Shown: positions 15,558-23,986 of the stretch, one piece after another | How the letters are laid out: the number at the start of each line of letters is the position of its first letter | Position numbering within the stretch: position 1 is the stretch's first letter | Assembly: GCF_001113365.1 (NCBI RefSeq) | Contig: NZ_CKYA01000012.1 | Coordinates: forward strand, 1 to 48,719 | Direction of reading: 5' to 3' | Source: Streptococcus pneumoniae | GTDB lineage: Bacteria; Bacillota; Bacilli; Lactobacillales; Streptococcaceae | DNA: 48,719 nucleotides | The notes under the pieces: generated by a model | The model's database searches: none | Told to the model about the DNA's origin: nothing | The model's input: the letters and a program-made list of their open reading frames with translations, nothing else | Program-made: the position numbers and the translations under genes

Positions 15558-16649
15558 TTATAGCAAAGCTTTAAATTGAATGTTAGAGTCTTGTTCAAAA
15601 CAATCATCAAAACCACGTGGATGATGGTATTCTACTAAGTGTTGATCTTGAGGATAAGTGTACTTACCGCCAACTTCCCAGATAAATGGATGGAAATCGT
15701 ATTGCAAGCGATCTTTTCTCATTTTCCAAAGTTCTAGAATCTCATTAGTAGAAGCCATGAAGTTAGACCAGATATCATAGTGAACTGGGATAATGACTTT
15801 AGTACGCAGATTTTCTGCCATACGAAGAAGGTCGATAGATGTCATTTTATCTTGGATACCTACCGGATTTTCACCATAGTTATTCAAAGCAACATCAATT
15901 TTAAAGTCTTTACCATGTTTTGCAAAATAGTTTGAGAAGTGAGAATCTGCACCATGATAGATGGTTCCACCTGGTGTTTCAAAGATATAGTTAACAGCCT
16001 TTTGAGCCATTTCTTCATCTGTAACAGCTAAGCCAGCAAGTTCACCGCCTGTCTCATCAGCACCGTTCACTGGAAGAGTTACCAAGCAAGTACGGTCAAA
16101 TGATTCTACTGCATGAATCTTCATATCTTTTAATTCGATAGTGTCACCTGGTTTAACAACGATGATACGTTCTTTTGGAACACCCCATCCTTCCCAGATT
16201 CGTCCACAGTGGTAAGGACCGATAAACTTAACATGCTCTAACTTAGGATTGTTGAGAATTGCTGCAGCTGTGTATGGGTCGATATGATCACTATGGAAGT
16301 GTGAAACTAAGTAATAGTCTAGTTCGTTGATAGCAAATGGATCGATAACCATTGGCTGAACACGCAAGTTTGGTTGCAACTTACGAACACCTGCCATATT
16401 TGCCATTTGGTGCCCACGAACCATATCTTTCACTTTTTTGGTTGATTTTCCACGGTTTGACCAAAGGTCCATGACAACGTTAGCACCACCTGGTGTCTTA
16501 ATCCAAGTACCACAGTTGCCTAGCCACCACATGGCAAAGTTGCCTTCAGGTACGACTTCTTCTTCGATTTCTTCGTTCAACCATGTTCCCCACTCTGGGA
16601 AAGTAGCTAAAATCCATGACTCTCTTGTAATTTCTTTGACGTTTGGCAT
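15558..16649 (-). CDS. ulaG: L-ascorbate-6-phosphate lactonase UlaG
   Basis: UlaG hydrolyses the lactone ring of L-ascorbate 6-phosphate, the first cytoplasmic step after PTS uptake. The 363-residue protein is a metallo-beta-lactamase-fold enzyme with the metal motif HFHSDHID (His117, His119, Asp121, His122). The start at 16649 follows AAAGGAGG. It is separated from the other ula genes by the regulator gene but has an upstream element matching that of ulaA in sequence and spacing, which argues for joint control. Confidence 0.95.
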   Translation of the reverse strand: MPNVKEITRESWILATFPEWGTWLNEEIEEEVVPEGNFAMWWLGNCGTWIKTPGGANVVMDLWSNRGKSTKKVKDMVRGHQMANMAGVRKLQPNLRVQPMVIDPFAINELDYYLVSHFHSDHIDPYTAAAILNNPKLEHVKFIGPYHCGRIWEGWGVPKERIIVVKPGDTIELKDMKIHAVESFDRTCLVTLPVNGADETGGELAGLAVTDEEMAQKAVNYIFETPGGTIYHGADSHFSNYFAKHGKDFKIDVALNNYGENPVGIQDKMTSIDLLRMAENLRTKVIIPVHYDIWSNFMASTNEILELWKMRKDRLQYDFHPFIWEVGGKYTYPQDQHLVEYHHPRGFDDCFEQDSNIQFKALL

Positions 16650-16688
16650 ATGTTGCCTCCTTTGGATATAATTGTTATCTTTGAGATT

Positions 16689-16694
16689 AGTATA
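16689..16694 (-). promoter_or_regulatory. -10 element of ulaG
   Basis: TATACT on the minus strand, with a poor -35 (run of T) at 17 bases. A weak -35 fits a promoter that needs an activator. Confidence 0.6.
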
Positions 16695-16713
16695 CCACCC
16701 TTCAAAATACTAA

Positions 16714-16757
16714 AAAAGACCAAGAAAAACACAGGTTTGTGTTCATCATTGGACTGT
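16714..16757 (-). promoter_or_regulatory. Predicted UlaR operator of ulaG
   Basis: This 44-base element matches that at 23242-23285 upstream of ulaA at 33 positions without a gap. Shared blocks on the plus strand are AAAAGACCAAGAA, ACACA, TGTTCA and TTGGACTGT. In both cases the G of AGACC is 24 bases from the -10. The outer parts (CCAAG and TTGG) form an inverted pair. Confidence 0.75.
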
Positions 16758-16760
16758 CCT

Positions 16761-18434
16761 TCAAATATCTTCCAAAAAAGCTTGAACTACTATTTCTTGA
16801 TTTATAAGTGTTTGAACCTCTTCTTGGAACTTACTAGCCAACTTGCTGTCTACAATATAAGACGAAATAAGACTAGAAAGATTTTCACTGAAACTTTTGC
16901 TCTCATTACGAAATATATTGTGTTTAAGATAGTCTAGCATTTTCAAAATATCTTCTGCTTCAAGGATAGGATTAACCCTTAAAATCGGAAATCTGCTATC
17001 CAAATCATCATTAGTAGTAATCACTACATCAACTTGTGCAATATCTTCCACACTCTTAAATTGTTCTGTTGTAAATACAGTGCCAATTTGCTCATTTGGA
17101 AAATAAAGTTTGCATTGTTTCAGCAAAAGTCTCGAAACCGCAACACCTTCATCACAAACGAGATAAACTTTTTTCATATTTTTTTGAGACGATGGTGTAT
17201 ACTTTAAAAATCCTCCAATATGAATCGTCAAATAGGCAATATCATCGTCTGTTAGCCGAATAAACCATGCTCCTTCTAAAATTTCCGCAGATTTTCTAGT
17301 GACTAAAAATAATTCTCCATACTTGGATCGAATTTGTTTTGTTAGAGGATTTTTAGAAAAAATACCGTAAGTCTTTCTAAATAACAAGGCTTTACAGTGG
17401 ATCATCAAATTTCGTAATAAATCATCCTTGTTCTCAATCTCCATTCGGATTTGTGATTCAAAATACCAGATAAATTCTTCTAAAGCAAGTTTTAATTGCC
17501 GAAAATCATCACTTTCTGCATGAATATCCAAATCTTTACGATAGGAGAGGAGAAGAACAGCTACAAGAGAAACTTCAAGTTCTGACAAAGAAATTTCAAA
17601 CTTTTGAAACAACCGTTCTCCTAATTTCTTAGACACCTGATACTCTATTCTTTTTCTTATCAAAGAAAATTCTTTCTCTATATCCTGATGTCTTTCTTGA
17701 TACTGTTCAACATTATGACAGCTTAACAGCAAATAAGGTAGAACCTGCAACATAAAAGTTACTTCATGATGGTTTATTTTCTTCCCTAAATCTTGTTCAA
17801 CTAAAGGAACATGTTCCTTAAAAAATTGGTTCATTTCAACAGAAAGCAAACACTCACCATCTAACCTCTCTTTCATCTTATCTTCTAAAATAGATACAAA
17901 AGTGGCATTTTCTTCCATAAAAATATGATATAGAAGCGATTGAAGATACTGAATTTTATTAAGAGGGTGGGCATGAAGATGGTATCCCTGTGACTTGCTC
18001 ACTTGCAAGGTCACCTGATATTGTTCCAAAGTTAGTTGATAACGAATACTATTCAAATCATTGAGAACAGTATTCCTAGACACCTCTGTTAACTCCATCA
18101 ATTTTTCAATCGTAATACGTTCTTTAGAAATACCTATCCATAGTAACATTATCATCATACGTTCATGCGCACTCATGATATAATCGTACGAATCTACTTC
18201 CGATAATAGTTCACAACAAGCATCTCTCTGCTCTTCCGTTAAGTGAATACCAATTCGTGGAATACTAATGATGTGAAGCGCCTCGTCACCCAAAGCAGCA
18301 TTGATTTTGTCAATGTGATAATAAATTTTCCTTCTTGACTCTTTCAAATCTTTCGAAATCGCCATAATCGTTTTGGACGTTTCTTGATCCATCAAATATT
18401 GAAGTAAATCACAACTTGCCTTATCCAGTACCAT
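16761..18434 (-). CDS. ulaR: BglG/MtlR-type PTS-controlled regulator of the ula genes
   Basis: The 557 residues contain an N-terminal winged HTH (about 8-65), a second Mga-like HTH (about 105-160), two PRD-like regions (about 190-300 and 310-412) and an EIIB-like domain (421-500; Cys427 in VYLVCDEGVAVS). The second PRD keeps two candidate phosphorylation histidines (His346 in LMIHCKALL and His405 in LTIHIGGF). The C-terminus has only about 55 residues after EIIB, so the EIIA domain of longer relatives is absent. It lies between ulaG and ulaF and probably activates both ula promoters in response to PTS phosphorylation. The name ulaR is by context. Confidence 0.85.
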   Translation of the reverse strand: MVLDKASCDLLQYLMDQETSKTIMAISKDLKESRRKIYYHIDKINAALGDEALHIISIPRIGIHLTEEQRDACCELLSEVDSYDYIMSAHERMMIMLLWIGISKERITIEKLMELTEVSRNTVLNDLNSIRYQLTLEQYQVTLQVSKSQGYHLHAHPLNKIQYLQSLLYHIFMEENATFVSILEDKMKERLDGECLLSVEMNQFFKEHVPLVEQDLGKKINHHEVTFMLQVLPYLLLSCHNVEQYQERHQDIEKEFSLIRKRIEYQVSKKLGERLFQKFEISLSELEVSLVAVLLLSYRKDLDIHAESDDFRQLKLALEEFIWYFESQIRMEIENKDDLLRNLMIHCKALLFRKTYGIFSKNPLTKQIRSKYGELFLVTRKSAEILEGAWFIRLTDDDIAYLTIHIGGFLKYTPSSQKNMKKVYLVCDEGVAVSRLLLKQCKLYFPNEQIGTVFTTEQFKSVEDIAQVDVVITTNDDLDSRFPILRVNPILEAEDILKMLDYLKHNIFRNESKSFSENLSSLISSYIVDSKLASKFQEEVQTLINQEIVVQAFLEDI

Positions 18435-18550
18435 ATTTCATACTCCTCTATCAATCAACTGCCTTGAAAACAACTTTATAATAGTATCACATTCACTAAC
18501 GCATTTCAATTATCAACAGTAGTCTCTTAATAACGAATACTTACAATTAC

Positions 18551-18588
18551 AAAAGCGAGGCTTGGATCGAAAGGTCCTAGCCTCTTTT
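18551..18588. terminator. Terminator of the ulaABCDEF operon
   Basis: GAGGCT (18557-18562) pairs with AGCCTC (18579-18584), with extra inner pairs and A/T flanks on both sides. It lies 12 bases past the ulaF stop. The rest of 18435-18550 is the regulator's leader, with no clear consensus promoter apart from AT-rich -10-like sequences. Confidence 0.75.
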
Positions 18589-18600
18589 CAATTCAATTTC

Positions 18601-19308
18601 TTATTTCTTTTGACCGTAATAAGCATTTGGTCCATGTTTACGTTGGTAGTGCTTTTCTAGAATGTACTGGGGAGCAGGTTCAACTCTTGGATTGATTTGC
18701 TCTGTGAAACGATTCATCTTAGACACTTCCTCTAGTACAACAGAGTGATAGACAGCATTCTCTGGATTTTTGCCCCAGGTGAATGGACCGTGATTACGTA
18801 CGACAATCCCTGGTACTTCAACAGGGTTTAGACCACGGCGTTCAAACTCTTCCACGATGACCAGACCAGTATCTTTTTCATAGGCTACTTCTACTTCATC
18901 CTTGGTCAAACTACGGGCGCAAGGAATTGAACCGTAGAAATAATCCGCATGGGTTGTTCCATAGAAAGGAATATCACGACCTGCCTGAGCCCAACCAACA
19001 GCTTCTGTCGAATGAGTGTGGACCACACTACCAATTTCTGACCAAGCCTTATATAACTGCACATGAGTTGGAAGATCAGAAGATGGCCTTAAATCCCCTT
19101 CTAGGACCTTACCATCTAGATCAGTCACTACCATGTTTTCAGGTGTCAATTCGTCATAATCCACGCCTGATGGTTTGATAACAATGACACCGAGTTCGCG
19201 ATCGACTTCAGATACATTCCCCCAGGTAAATTTGACAAGTCCATGTTTTGGCAATGATTGATTGGCATCACAGACTCGTTTACGCATAGCATTGATTACT
19301 TGATTCAT
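18601..19308 (-). CDS. ulaF: L-ribulose-5-phosphate 4-epimerase UlaF
   Basis: This enzyme turns L-ribulose 5-phosphate into D-xylulose 5-phosphate, the exit of the ascorbate route into the pentose phosphate pathway. The 235-residue class II aldolase-fold protein has the zinc ligands in VVHTHSTEA (His97, His99) and VRNHGPFTWG. It is the last gene of the operon, one base after ulaE. It resembles AraD, but no arabinose genes are present, so UlaF is preferred. Confidence 0.95.
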   Translation of the reverse strand: MNQVINAMRKRVCDANQSLPKHGLVKFTWGNVSEVDRELGVIVIKPSGVDYDELTPENMVVTDLDGKVLEGDLRPSSDLPTHVQLYKAWSEIGSVVHTHSTEAVGWAQAGRDIPFYGTTHADYFYGSIPCARSLTKDEVEVAYEKDTGLVIVEEFERRGLNPVEVPGIVVRNHGPFTWGKNPENAVYHSVVLEEVSKMNRFTEQINPRVEPAPQYILEKHYQRKHGPNAYYGQKK

Positions 19309-19309
19309 C

Positions 19310-20173
19310 TTACATCAAACCTGCTTTCTTAATTAGTGGGTAGAGAAAAGCTTGGGCCTCTTGAATAGCTTCACGTGTTTCTTCTACAGTTTCACAATTT
19401 TCAGACCACATTTCGATTAGGAAAGGTCCATTATAATTGGTTTGTTTTAAAATATCGAAAGCTTCTTCCCATTTGACACAACCTTGCCCAAAAGTTACAT
19501 CTCGGAACTGGCCCTTTGAACTTTCTGTCACTGCATAAGTATCCTTGAGATGGAGAGCTGCGATGGCATGATGCCCAAGATAAAATTCACTGTAGACATC
19601 ATTATGCCATGCAGATACATTACCAATATCTGGGTATACAAAGAGGTAGGGAGAGTCAATCTCTTTTTCTACAGCCAAGTATTTTTCGATGCTATTGATG
19701 AAAGGATCATCCATAATTTCAATAGCAAGTACCACCTGAGCCTCTTCAGCCCAGTCACAAGCTTTTCTCAAATTTTTGATAAAACGTTGGCGTGTCTGGG
19801 GTGACTTTTCCTCATAATAAACGTCGTAACCAGCTAATTGAATAGTACGAACTCCCAAGTCTTGGGCTAATTCAATACATTTTTTCATGAGTTCTAGAGA
19901 TTTTTCCTCTATAACTGGATCATTTGATCCCAATGGGTAGCGACGATGGCCTGAAAAACAGATAGAAGGAATACGAACACCAGTTTTATAGATTGCTTTG
20001 ACAACTTCCAAACGCTCGTCCTTGCTCCAGTCCAGTCTTGCTAAACGCTCGTCACGTTCATCAATAGACATCTCTACAAAATCAAAGCCTAACTCCTTGG
20101 CAAAATTTAAACGTTCTAGCCAAGTAAAGTGTGTCGGGGTTGCCTTTTCATAAATTCCAATTGGACGTGCCAT
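19310..20173 (-). CDS. ulaE: L-ribulose-5-phosphate (L-xylulose-5-phosphate) 3-epimerase UlaE
   Basis: UlaE converts L-xylulose 5-phosphate to L-ribulose 5-phosphate in the cytoplasm. The 287-residue TIM-barrel protein (xylose isomerase-like AP endonuclease 2 fold) starts MARPIGIYEKATP and has acidic metal-binding segments LAIEIMDDPF, YPDIGN and ALHLKDTY, and a final FLIEMWSE. It is tightly packed between ulaD (3 bases) and ulaF (1 base), indicating coupled translation. Confidence 0.95.
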   Translation of the reverse strand: MARPIGIYEKATPTHFTWLERLNFAKELGFDFVEMSIDERDERLARLDWSKDERLEVVKAIYKTGVRIPSICFSGHRRYPLGSNDPVIEEKSLELMKKCIELAQDLGVRTIQLAGYDVYYEEKSPQTRQRFIKNLRKACDWAEEAQVVLAIEIMDDPFINSIEKYLAVEKEIDSPYLFVYPDIGNVSAWHNDVYSEFYLGHHAIAALHLKDTYAVTESSKGQFRDVTFGQGCVKWEEAFDILKQTNYNGPFLIEMWSENCETVEETREAIQEAQAFLYPLIKKAGLM

Positions 20174-20176
20174 GGT

Positions 20177-20842
20177 TTACCCCCAAATTCGTCTGATTTC
20201 ATCCTTGAAGGCACGCGCTGCTCCTGCTGGATCCGCAGCTTCTGTAATTCCACGACCTGCGATGAAGGTAAAGACATCAACGCCTTCAAATAGTTTGAGA
20301 GTATCTACATCTAGACCACCTGTTACAGACACACGGAAGCCCATGTCGATGAGTTTTTTAACCTTATTAAGGTCTTTTTCACCCCAAGTCTCACCAGCAA
20401 GAAGTGCATCACGAGATTGGTGATAAATAGCTTGTGAGATACCAGCATCTAGCCAAAGCTGAGCTTGTTCAAAAGTCCAATCGCCATAAAGTTCAATCTG
20501 GATTTCGCCTCGGTCTCCACGTTCAGCCGTGATAGCCTTTAGAGCCGCTTCCATAGTAGGGATAGTTGCACAACAGATACAAGTCATCCAATCGGCACCA
20601 CGAACGGCATTATTTTTGGCAACTGTTCCACCAGCATCGGCACATTTTGTGTCTGCCACAATAATCTTATCTGGAAAAAGGCTTCGCAAGACTTCAACCA
20701 GTTCACTTCCAACTTGTAATAAGCAAACAGTTCCAGCTTCGATAATATCTACTTCCTGACCAACAGAAACAGCTGCTTTAATCGCTCCTTGCAAGTCTGA
20801 ATGATCTAATGCAACTTGTAAATTAGGTATTCTTTTTGTCAT
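20177..20842 (-). CDS. ulaD: 3-keto-L-gulonate-6-phosphate decarboxylase UlaD
   Basis: UlaD decarboxylates 3-keto-L-gulonate 6-phosphate to L-xylulose 5-phosphate. The 221-residue protein belongs to the OMP decarboxylase superfamily; the signature D-x-K-x-x-D is ADTKCADAGG (Asp64, Lys66, Asp69). I chose the ATG at 20842, which has GAGGA upstream and gives the family length; the reading frame stays open to 20911 inside ulaC. It follows ulaC by 16 bases. Confidence 0.95.
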   Translation of the reverse strand: MTKRIPNLQVALDHSDLQGAIKAAVSVGQEVDIIEAGTVCLLQVGSELVEVLRSLFPDKIIVADTKCADAGGTVAKNNAVRGADWMTCICCATIPTMEAALKAITAERGDRGEIQIELYGDWTFEQAQLWLDAGISQAIYHQSRDALLAGETWGEKDLNKVKKLIDMGFRVSVTGGLDVDTLKLFEGVDVFTFIAGRGITEAADPAGAARAFKDEIRRIWG

Positions 20843-20858
20843 CTCTTTATTCCTCTTT

Positions 20859-21344
20859 CTAACTTTCCAAATCCAATCCCTCGAGATAAGGGCTATCCTT
20901 AGATTCTTCAATCATCGCCAAGACATCTTCCTTAGTCTGGCAAGCCTGTAAACGTGCGATAGAATCTTCTAATTCAAACAAGGCAATAATCTGTGGAATG
21001 GCTACACTTGTGTGAATTTTTGAGCTTGTTGCTGCTAGTGCCAACAAAACTGAAACTTCTTTCCCATCTGAAAATACAACAGGATTTTGTAAGGTGATCA
21101 ATGAAAAGGCATCTCTTTGCACTCCAGCTTCAGGTCTAGCATGGGGCATAGCCATACCTGGCATTAAGATATAGTATGGGCCATACTCTTCAGTCGATTC
21201 GATAATAGCATCGTAATACTCTGGCAAAATTGCTCCACTTTCAATCAAGGGATCTACTGCTACCTTGACTGCTTCTTTCCAATCGTGAGCCTCTAAACCT
21301 AGTCGGATCGAGTCATTGTCAATTAAAGCTTGTTTTAAATTCAT
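20859..21344 (-). CDS. ulaC: Ascorbate PTS EIIA component UlaC
   Basis: UlaC passes phosphate from HPr to UlaB during ascorbate uptake. The 161-residue protein is an EIIA of the mannitol/fructose type, with phosphorylation site His68 in MPGMAMPHARPE. It is separated from ulaB by 76 bases that hold a strong hairpin (21365-21413), unusual within this otherwise compact operon. The start at 21344 follows AAAGGAGG. Confidence 0.94.
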   Translation of the reverse strand: MNLKQALIDNDSIRLGLEAHDWKEAVKVAVDPLIESGAILPEYYDAIIESTEEYGPYYILMPGMAMPHARPEAGVQRDAFSLITLQNPVVFSDGKEVSVLLALAATSSKIHTSVAIPQIIALFELEDSIARLQACQTKEDVLAMIEESKDSPYLEGLDLES

Positions 21345-21364
21345 ATCTGCCTCCTTTATTTAAA

Positions 21365-21413
21365 GAGGGAGAAGGACAGAAACGATAACTCTCAGTTTCT
21401 GTCCAGCCCCCTC
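21365..21413 (-). other. Intra-operon hairpin between ulaB and ulaC
   Basis: GGACAGAAAC (21374-21383) and GTTTCTGTCC (21395-21404) form a perfect 10-bp stem, extended by GAGGG (21365-21369) with CCCTC (21409-21413). No T-run follows, so it is more likely an RNA stability or processing element, or a partial terminator, than a full terminator. Confidence 0.7.
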
Positions 21414-21420
21414 CAACCTT

Positions 21421-21702
21421 TTACTGTAGTGCTTGACTGAGTTTTTCAGTGATTTCTTTATCATCCATCAAGTTGTCAAGCCCAATTAACTTCCCATTAG
21501 TTCGCCCTTCCAATTCTTGGATCAAATGAAGAGAAGCGATTACGATGTCATATCCTGCTGCTAAACCTTTAGCTTCACCGACACTGCATGAATTGACTGT
21601 AAAATCTGTTTGATTAAGCTTACGGAGAGCATTTTCAACCTTCATCTTGATAACCATTGATGAACCCATTCCATTTCCGCACGCTGCTAATACTTTAACC
21701 AT
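21421..21702 (-). CDS. ulaB: Ascorbate PTS EIIB component UlaB
   Basis: UlaB receives phosphate from UlaC and gives it to ascorbate in the UlaA channel. The 93-residue EIIB has the phosphocysteine loop VLAACGNGMGSSM (Cys8). It follows ulaA by 22 bases. Its small size and sequence are typical for the SgaB family. Confidence 0.95.
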   Translation of the reverse strand: MVKVLAACGNGMGSSMVIKMKVENALRKLNQTDFTVNSCSVGEAKGLAAGYDIVIASLHLIQELEGRTNGKLIGLDNLMDDKEITEKLSQALQ

Positions 21703-21724
21703 TTTATTTCTCCTTTTCTAGATA

Positions 21725-23182
21725 CTAAGCTTCTTCTTGAACTTCACCGTTGTAATATTTCTCTTTATCTTTTGCTTTGGCAAATTGAAGTTGAGGAATA
21801 ACAAGCAAGAAGAGACACACAAGTACATAACCAACAATACCAAGGTATTTGAAGATATATCCAAATCCAAGCCATGGGAATTCAAAGTCGATATTTCCAT
21901 GGTAACCACCATAAGATGCTAAATCAAGAAGAGCTACACAGAGAGCTCCTAAAGCAACTTGGAGAACACCTGAGATGAAGGATAGGATAACAGCCGCTTT
22001 CCATCCGCCGCGTTTATCAGCGTAGACCGCAATGGCTGCATTGTCAAAGAACACTGGTACAAATCCTGTAATAATAAGAATCGGATTTTTAAAGACGATG
22101 AGCAAGACAATTGTGATCAATTGACCAATCAAACCAAAGGCAAATCCTGACAAGACAGCGTTTGGAGAACCAAATCCATAAGAAGCTGCAACGTCAACCG
22201 CTGGGAATGAGCCTGGCAACAATCTGTTTGAAATACCTTGGAAGGCGTTTGTCAACTCAGATACGAACATGCGGACACCTTGCATCAAAACGAACAAGTA
22301 AACTGAGAAGGTAAAGGCTGTTTGAATAATGTACATAAAGAAATCTTGTTTAGCAGGATTGAATAGATTTCCTGAAGTGATGACTTCTTTATTAGACATA
22401 ATGTCTGGACCCAAGATTAAAAGAATGGCTCCGAAGAATACGAGCATCAAGGTAGCAGATGCAACAACTGTATCGTGGAAGATTGAGAGGAACTTAGGTA
22501 ATTTAAGATTGTCTAAACTTTCTTCTTTCTTACCAAAGCGTCCTGCTACTTTATCTACAAACCAGATTGCAAATTGCTGTTGGTGACCAATCGCAAATCC
22601 GCCACCACCAGTCAAGCGTTGAGTTGCCTCAACAGTCATATTTGAACTAACTGCCCAGTAAAGTCCACAGATGATACCAATCGCTGCTGTACCGTAAGCA
22701 TTGCGCAATTGTGGTACTAAGAATAGAACCATAAGAGATACTGTTGCAGCTTGTTGTACCATGATGTGACCAGTAATAAAGAGGGTTCTTACCTTCGTAA
22801 TCTTGCGAAGAGCTACGAGCAAGATATTTATTCCGAAACCAATCAATAGGGCTGTAGTTGCAGTTCCAACAAAATCTGGAAACTCTGCTGCAATTTTGTT
22901 GTTTGCTGCAGCAAGTCCAAAGTAAGGGTCGATAACCGCTGCACCAATTTGGAATTTGTAGTTAAGGGCTGCTAAGATCGGACGGAAGGTTGTAACCAAA
23001 CCACCCGCACCCACGTTGAGCAACATATACCCTACTGTTGCTTTAACAAACCCTGAGAAAACGTCATGGGCAGGTTTTTTCAAAAGTGCGTATCCTACCA
23101 ACACCAATAAACCTACGAAAAATGCGGGATTCTGCAAAATATTGCTAGAAAACCAATTTAGAACACTTGAAATGACTTCCAT
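21725..23182 (-). CDS. ulaA: Ascorbate PTS EIIC permease UlaA
   Basis: UlaA is the membrane channel that takes up L-ascorbate, phosphorylated on entry. The 485-residue protein has about ten hydrophobic spans, conserved FFVGLLVLVGYALLKKP near the N-terminus and GGGGFAIGHQQQF mid-protein. The start at 23182 follows AAAGGAG and gives the family length; the frame is open to 23251, but that extension would begin upstream of the predicted transcription start. It is first in ulaABCDEF, behind a promoter with a perfect cre match and the shared ula operator. Confidence 0.95.
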   Translation of the reverse strand: MEVISSVLNWFSSNILQNPAFFVGLLVLVGYALLKKPAHDVFSGFVKATVGYMLLNVGAGGLVTTFRPILAALNYKFQIGAAVIDPYFGLAAANNKIAAEFPDFVGTATTALLIGFGINILLVALRKITKVRTLFITGHIMVQQAATVSLMVLFLVPQLRNAYGTAAIGIICGLYWAVSSNMTVEATQRLTGGGGFAIGHQQQFAIWFVDKVAGRFGKKEESLDNLKLPKFLSIFHDTVVASATLMLVFFGAILLILGPDIMSNKEVITSGNLFNPAKQDFFMYIIQTAFTFSVYLFVLMQGVRMFVSELTNAFQGISNRLLPGSFPAVDVAASYGFGSPNAVLSGFAFGLIGQLITIVLLIVFKNPILIITGFVPVFFDNAAIAVYADKRGGWKAAVILSFISGVLQVALGALCVALLDLASYGGYHGNIDFEFPWLGFGYIFKYLGIVGYVLVCLFLLVIPQLQFAKAKDKEKYYNGEVQEEA

Positions 23183-23216
23183 AATTGTTCTCCTTTTGAA
23201 TTGTTTTTGTAGTTTT

Positions 23217-23222
23217 ATTATA
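23217..23222 (-). promoter_or_regulatory. -10 element of ulaA
   Basis: TATAAT on the minus strand. The -35 position (TTTTTG) is poor, as at ulaG, consistent with activator dependence. Confidence 0.65.
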
Positions 23223-23226
23223 TATT

Positions 23227-23241
23227 TTGAAAGCGCAAACA
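23227..23241. promoter_or_regulatory. cre site in the ulaA promoter
   Basis: TTGAAAGCGCAAACA fits the CcpA consensus WTGNAANCGNWNNCW at all 15 positions. It occupies the spacer between -10 and -35, a position expected to repress the operon when preferred sugars are present. Confidence 0.8.
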
Positions 23242-23285
23242 AAAAGACCAAGAATTACACATCGGACTGTTCACTCTTGGACTGT
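23242..23285 (-). promoter_or_regulatory. Predicted UlaR operator of ulaA
   Basis: This is the partner of 16714-16757, with 33 of 44 identical bases and the same distance (24 bases) to the -10. Position directly upstream of a weak -35 suits an activator. Confidence 0.75.
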
Positions 23286-23312
23286 ATGATTTATAATATT
23301 TTAATGATTATC

Positions 23313-23936
23313 TTATTTTCTCGTAGCTAGATAAAACGGAAGAATTTTATCATAAGATTTCAGTAAATTTTCCACGATTTCTTCTTCAGATGAATTATCT
23401 GTCACAGAAACATCTACCTTCACCAAAACTTTTCGGATTTCTTGACTGCTTACCTTCTCACGCAACGTACGACGATTTTCTTCGTTCGCCTCCCATCTTT
23501 GACTTTGACCATCTGAGTAGGCTAGATAATAAATTCCTTTAACGGTTGGAATGTCTAAAACTTTGGCTTGCTTGTCTAAGGTCTGTTCGTCTTTCTTGCG
23601 CTCGATAAAACTAACTTCTAATGATACACCAAAATCAGAGGGTACTCCATACAAACGAAGAGCCATCATAGGTTCGGTCACTTTTCCCTCACGCTGTATA
23701 TAAGCCCAGAAGTGTGGTCGCAAGCGCTGCGCTTGGTTCATCCACTGGCTAGTCTGTTGAAGTTGCCATTCTGGATGGCTTGCTTGAAAGGCTTTAGCCA
23801 GTTCTGTAAAAGCCTTTCGTGCCTTTTGACCTTTGTGGCGAAATGCCAGCATTTTCTCTCGTTCTTCTCCCGCTTTATCAGGATTACGGTACTGCAAACC
23901 AGCAAAATCTAAATAGTCTCTTATCTTATTCAACAT
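23313..23936 (-). CDS. Uncharacterised protein (HI_0552-like)
   Basis: I chose the ATG at 23936 because AGGAG lies 9 bases upstream; the ATG at 23945 touches that site. The 207 residues are charged and soluble, with no signal peptide or membrane span; the middle has EVSFIERKKDEQTL and GIYYLAYSDGQSQRWEANEEN. I believe it belongs to a conserved family of unknown function annotated as HI_0552-like, but this is from memory and not firm. It lies between the ulaA promoter and jag and is probably transcribed with jag-yidC-rnpA or alone; that is not clear. Confidence 0.7.
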   Translation of the reverse strand: MLNKIRDYLDFAGLQYRNPDKAGEEREKMLAFRHKGQKARKAFTELAKAFQASHPEWQLQQTSQWMNQAQRLRPHFWAYIQREGKVTEPMMALRLYGVPSDFGVSLEVSFIERKKDEQTLDKQAKVLDIPTVKGIYYLAYSDGQSQRWEANEENRRTLREKVSSQEIRKVLVKVDVSVTDNSSEEEIVENLLKSYDKILPFYLATRK

Positions 23937-23986
23937 CCGTTTCATCTCCTCTAGCTAGCAAAAAATCAGGAGAACCCTGATTTTAC

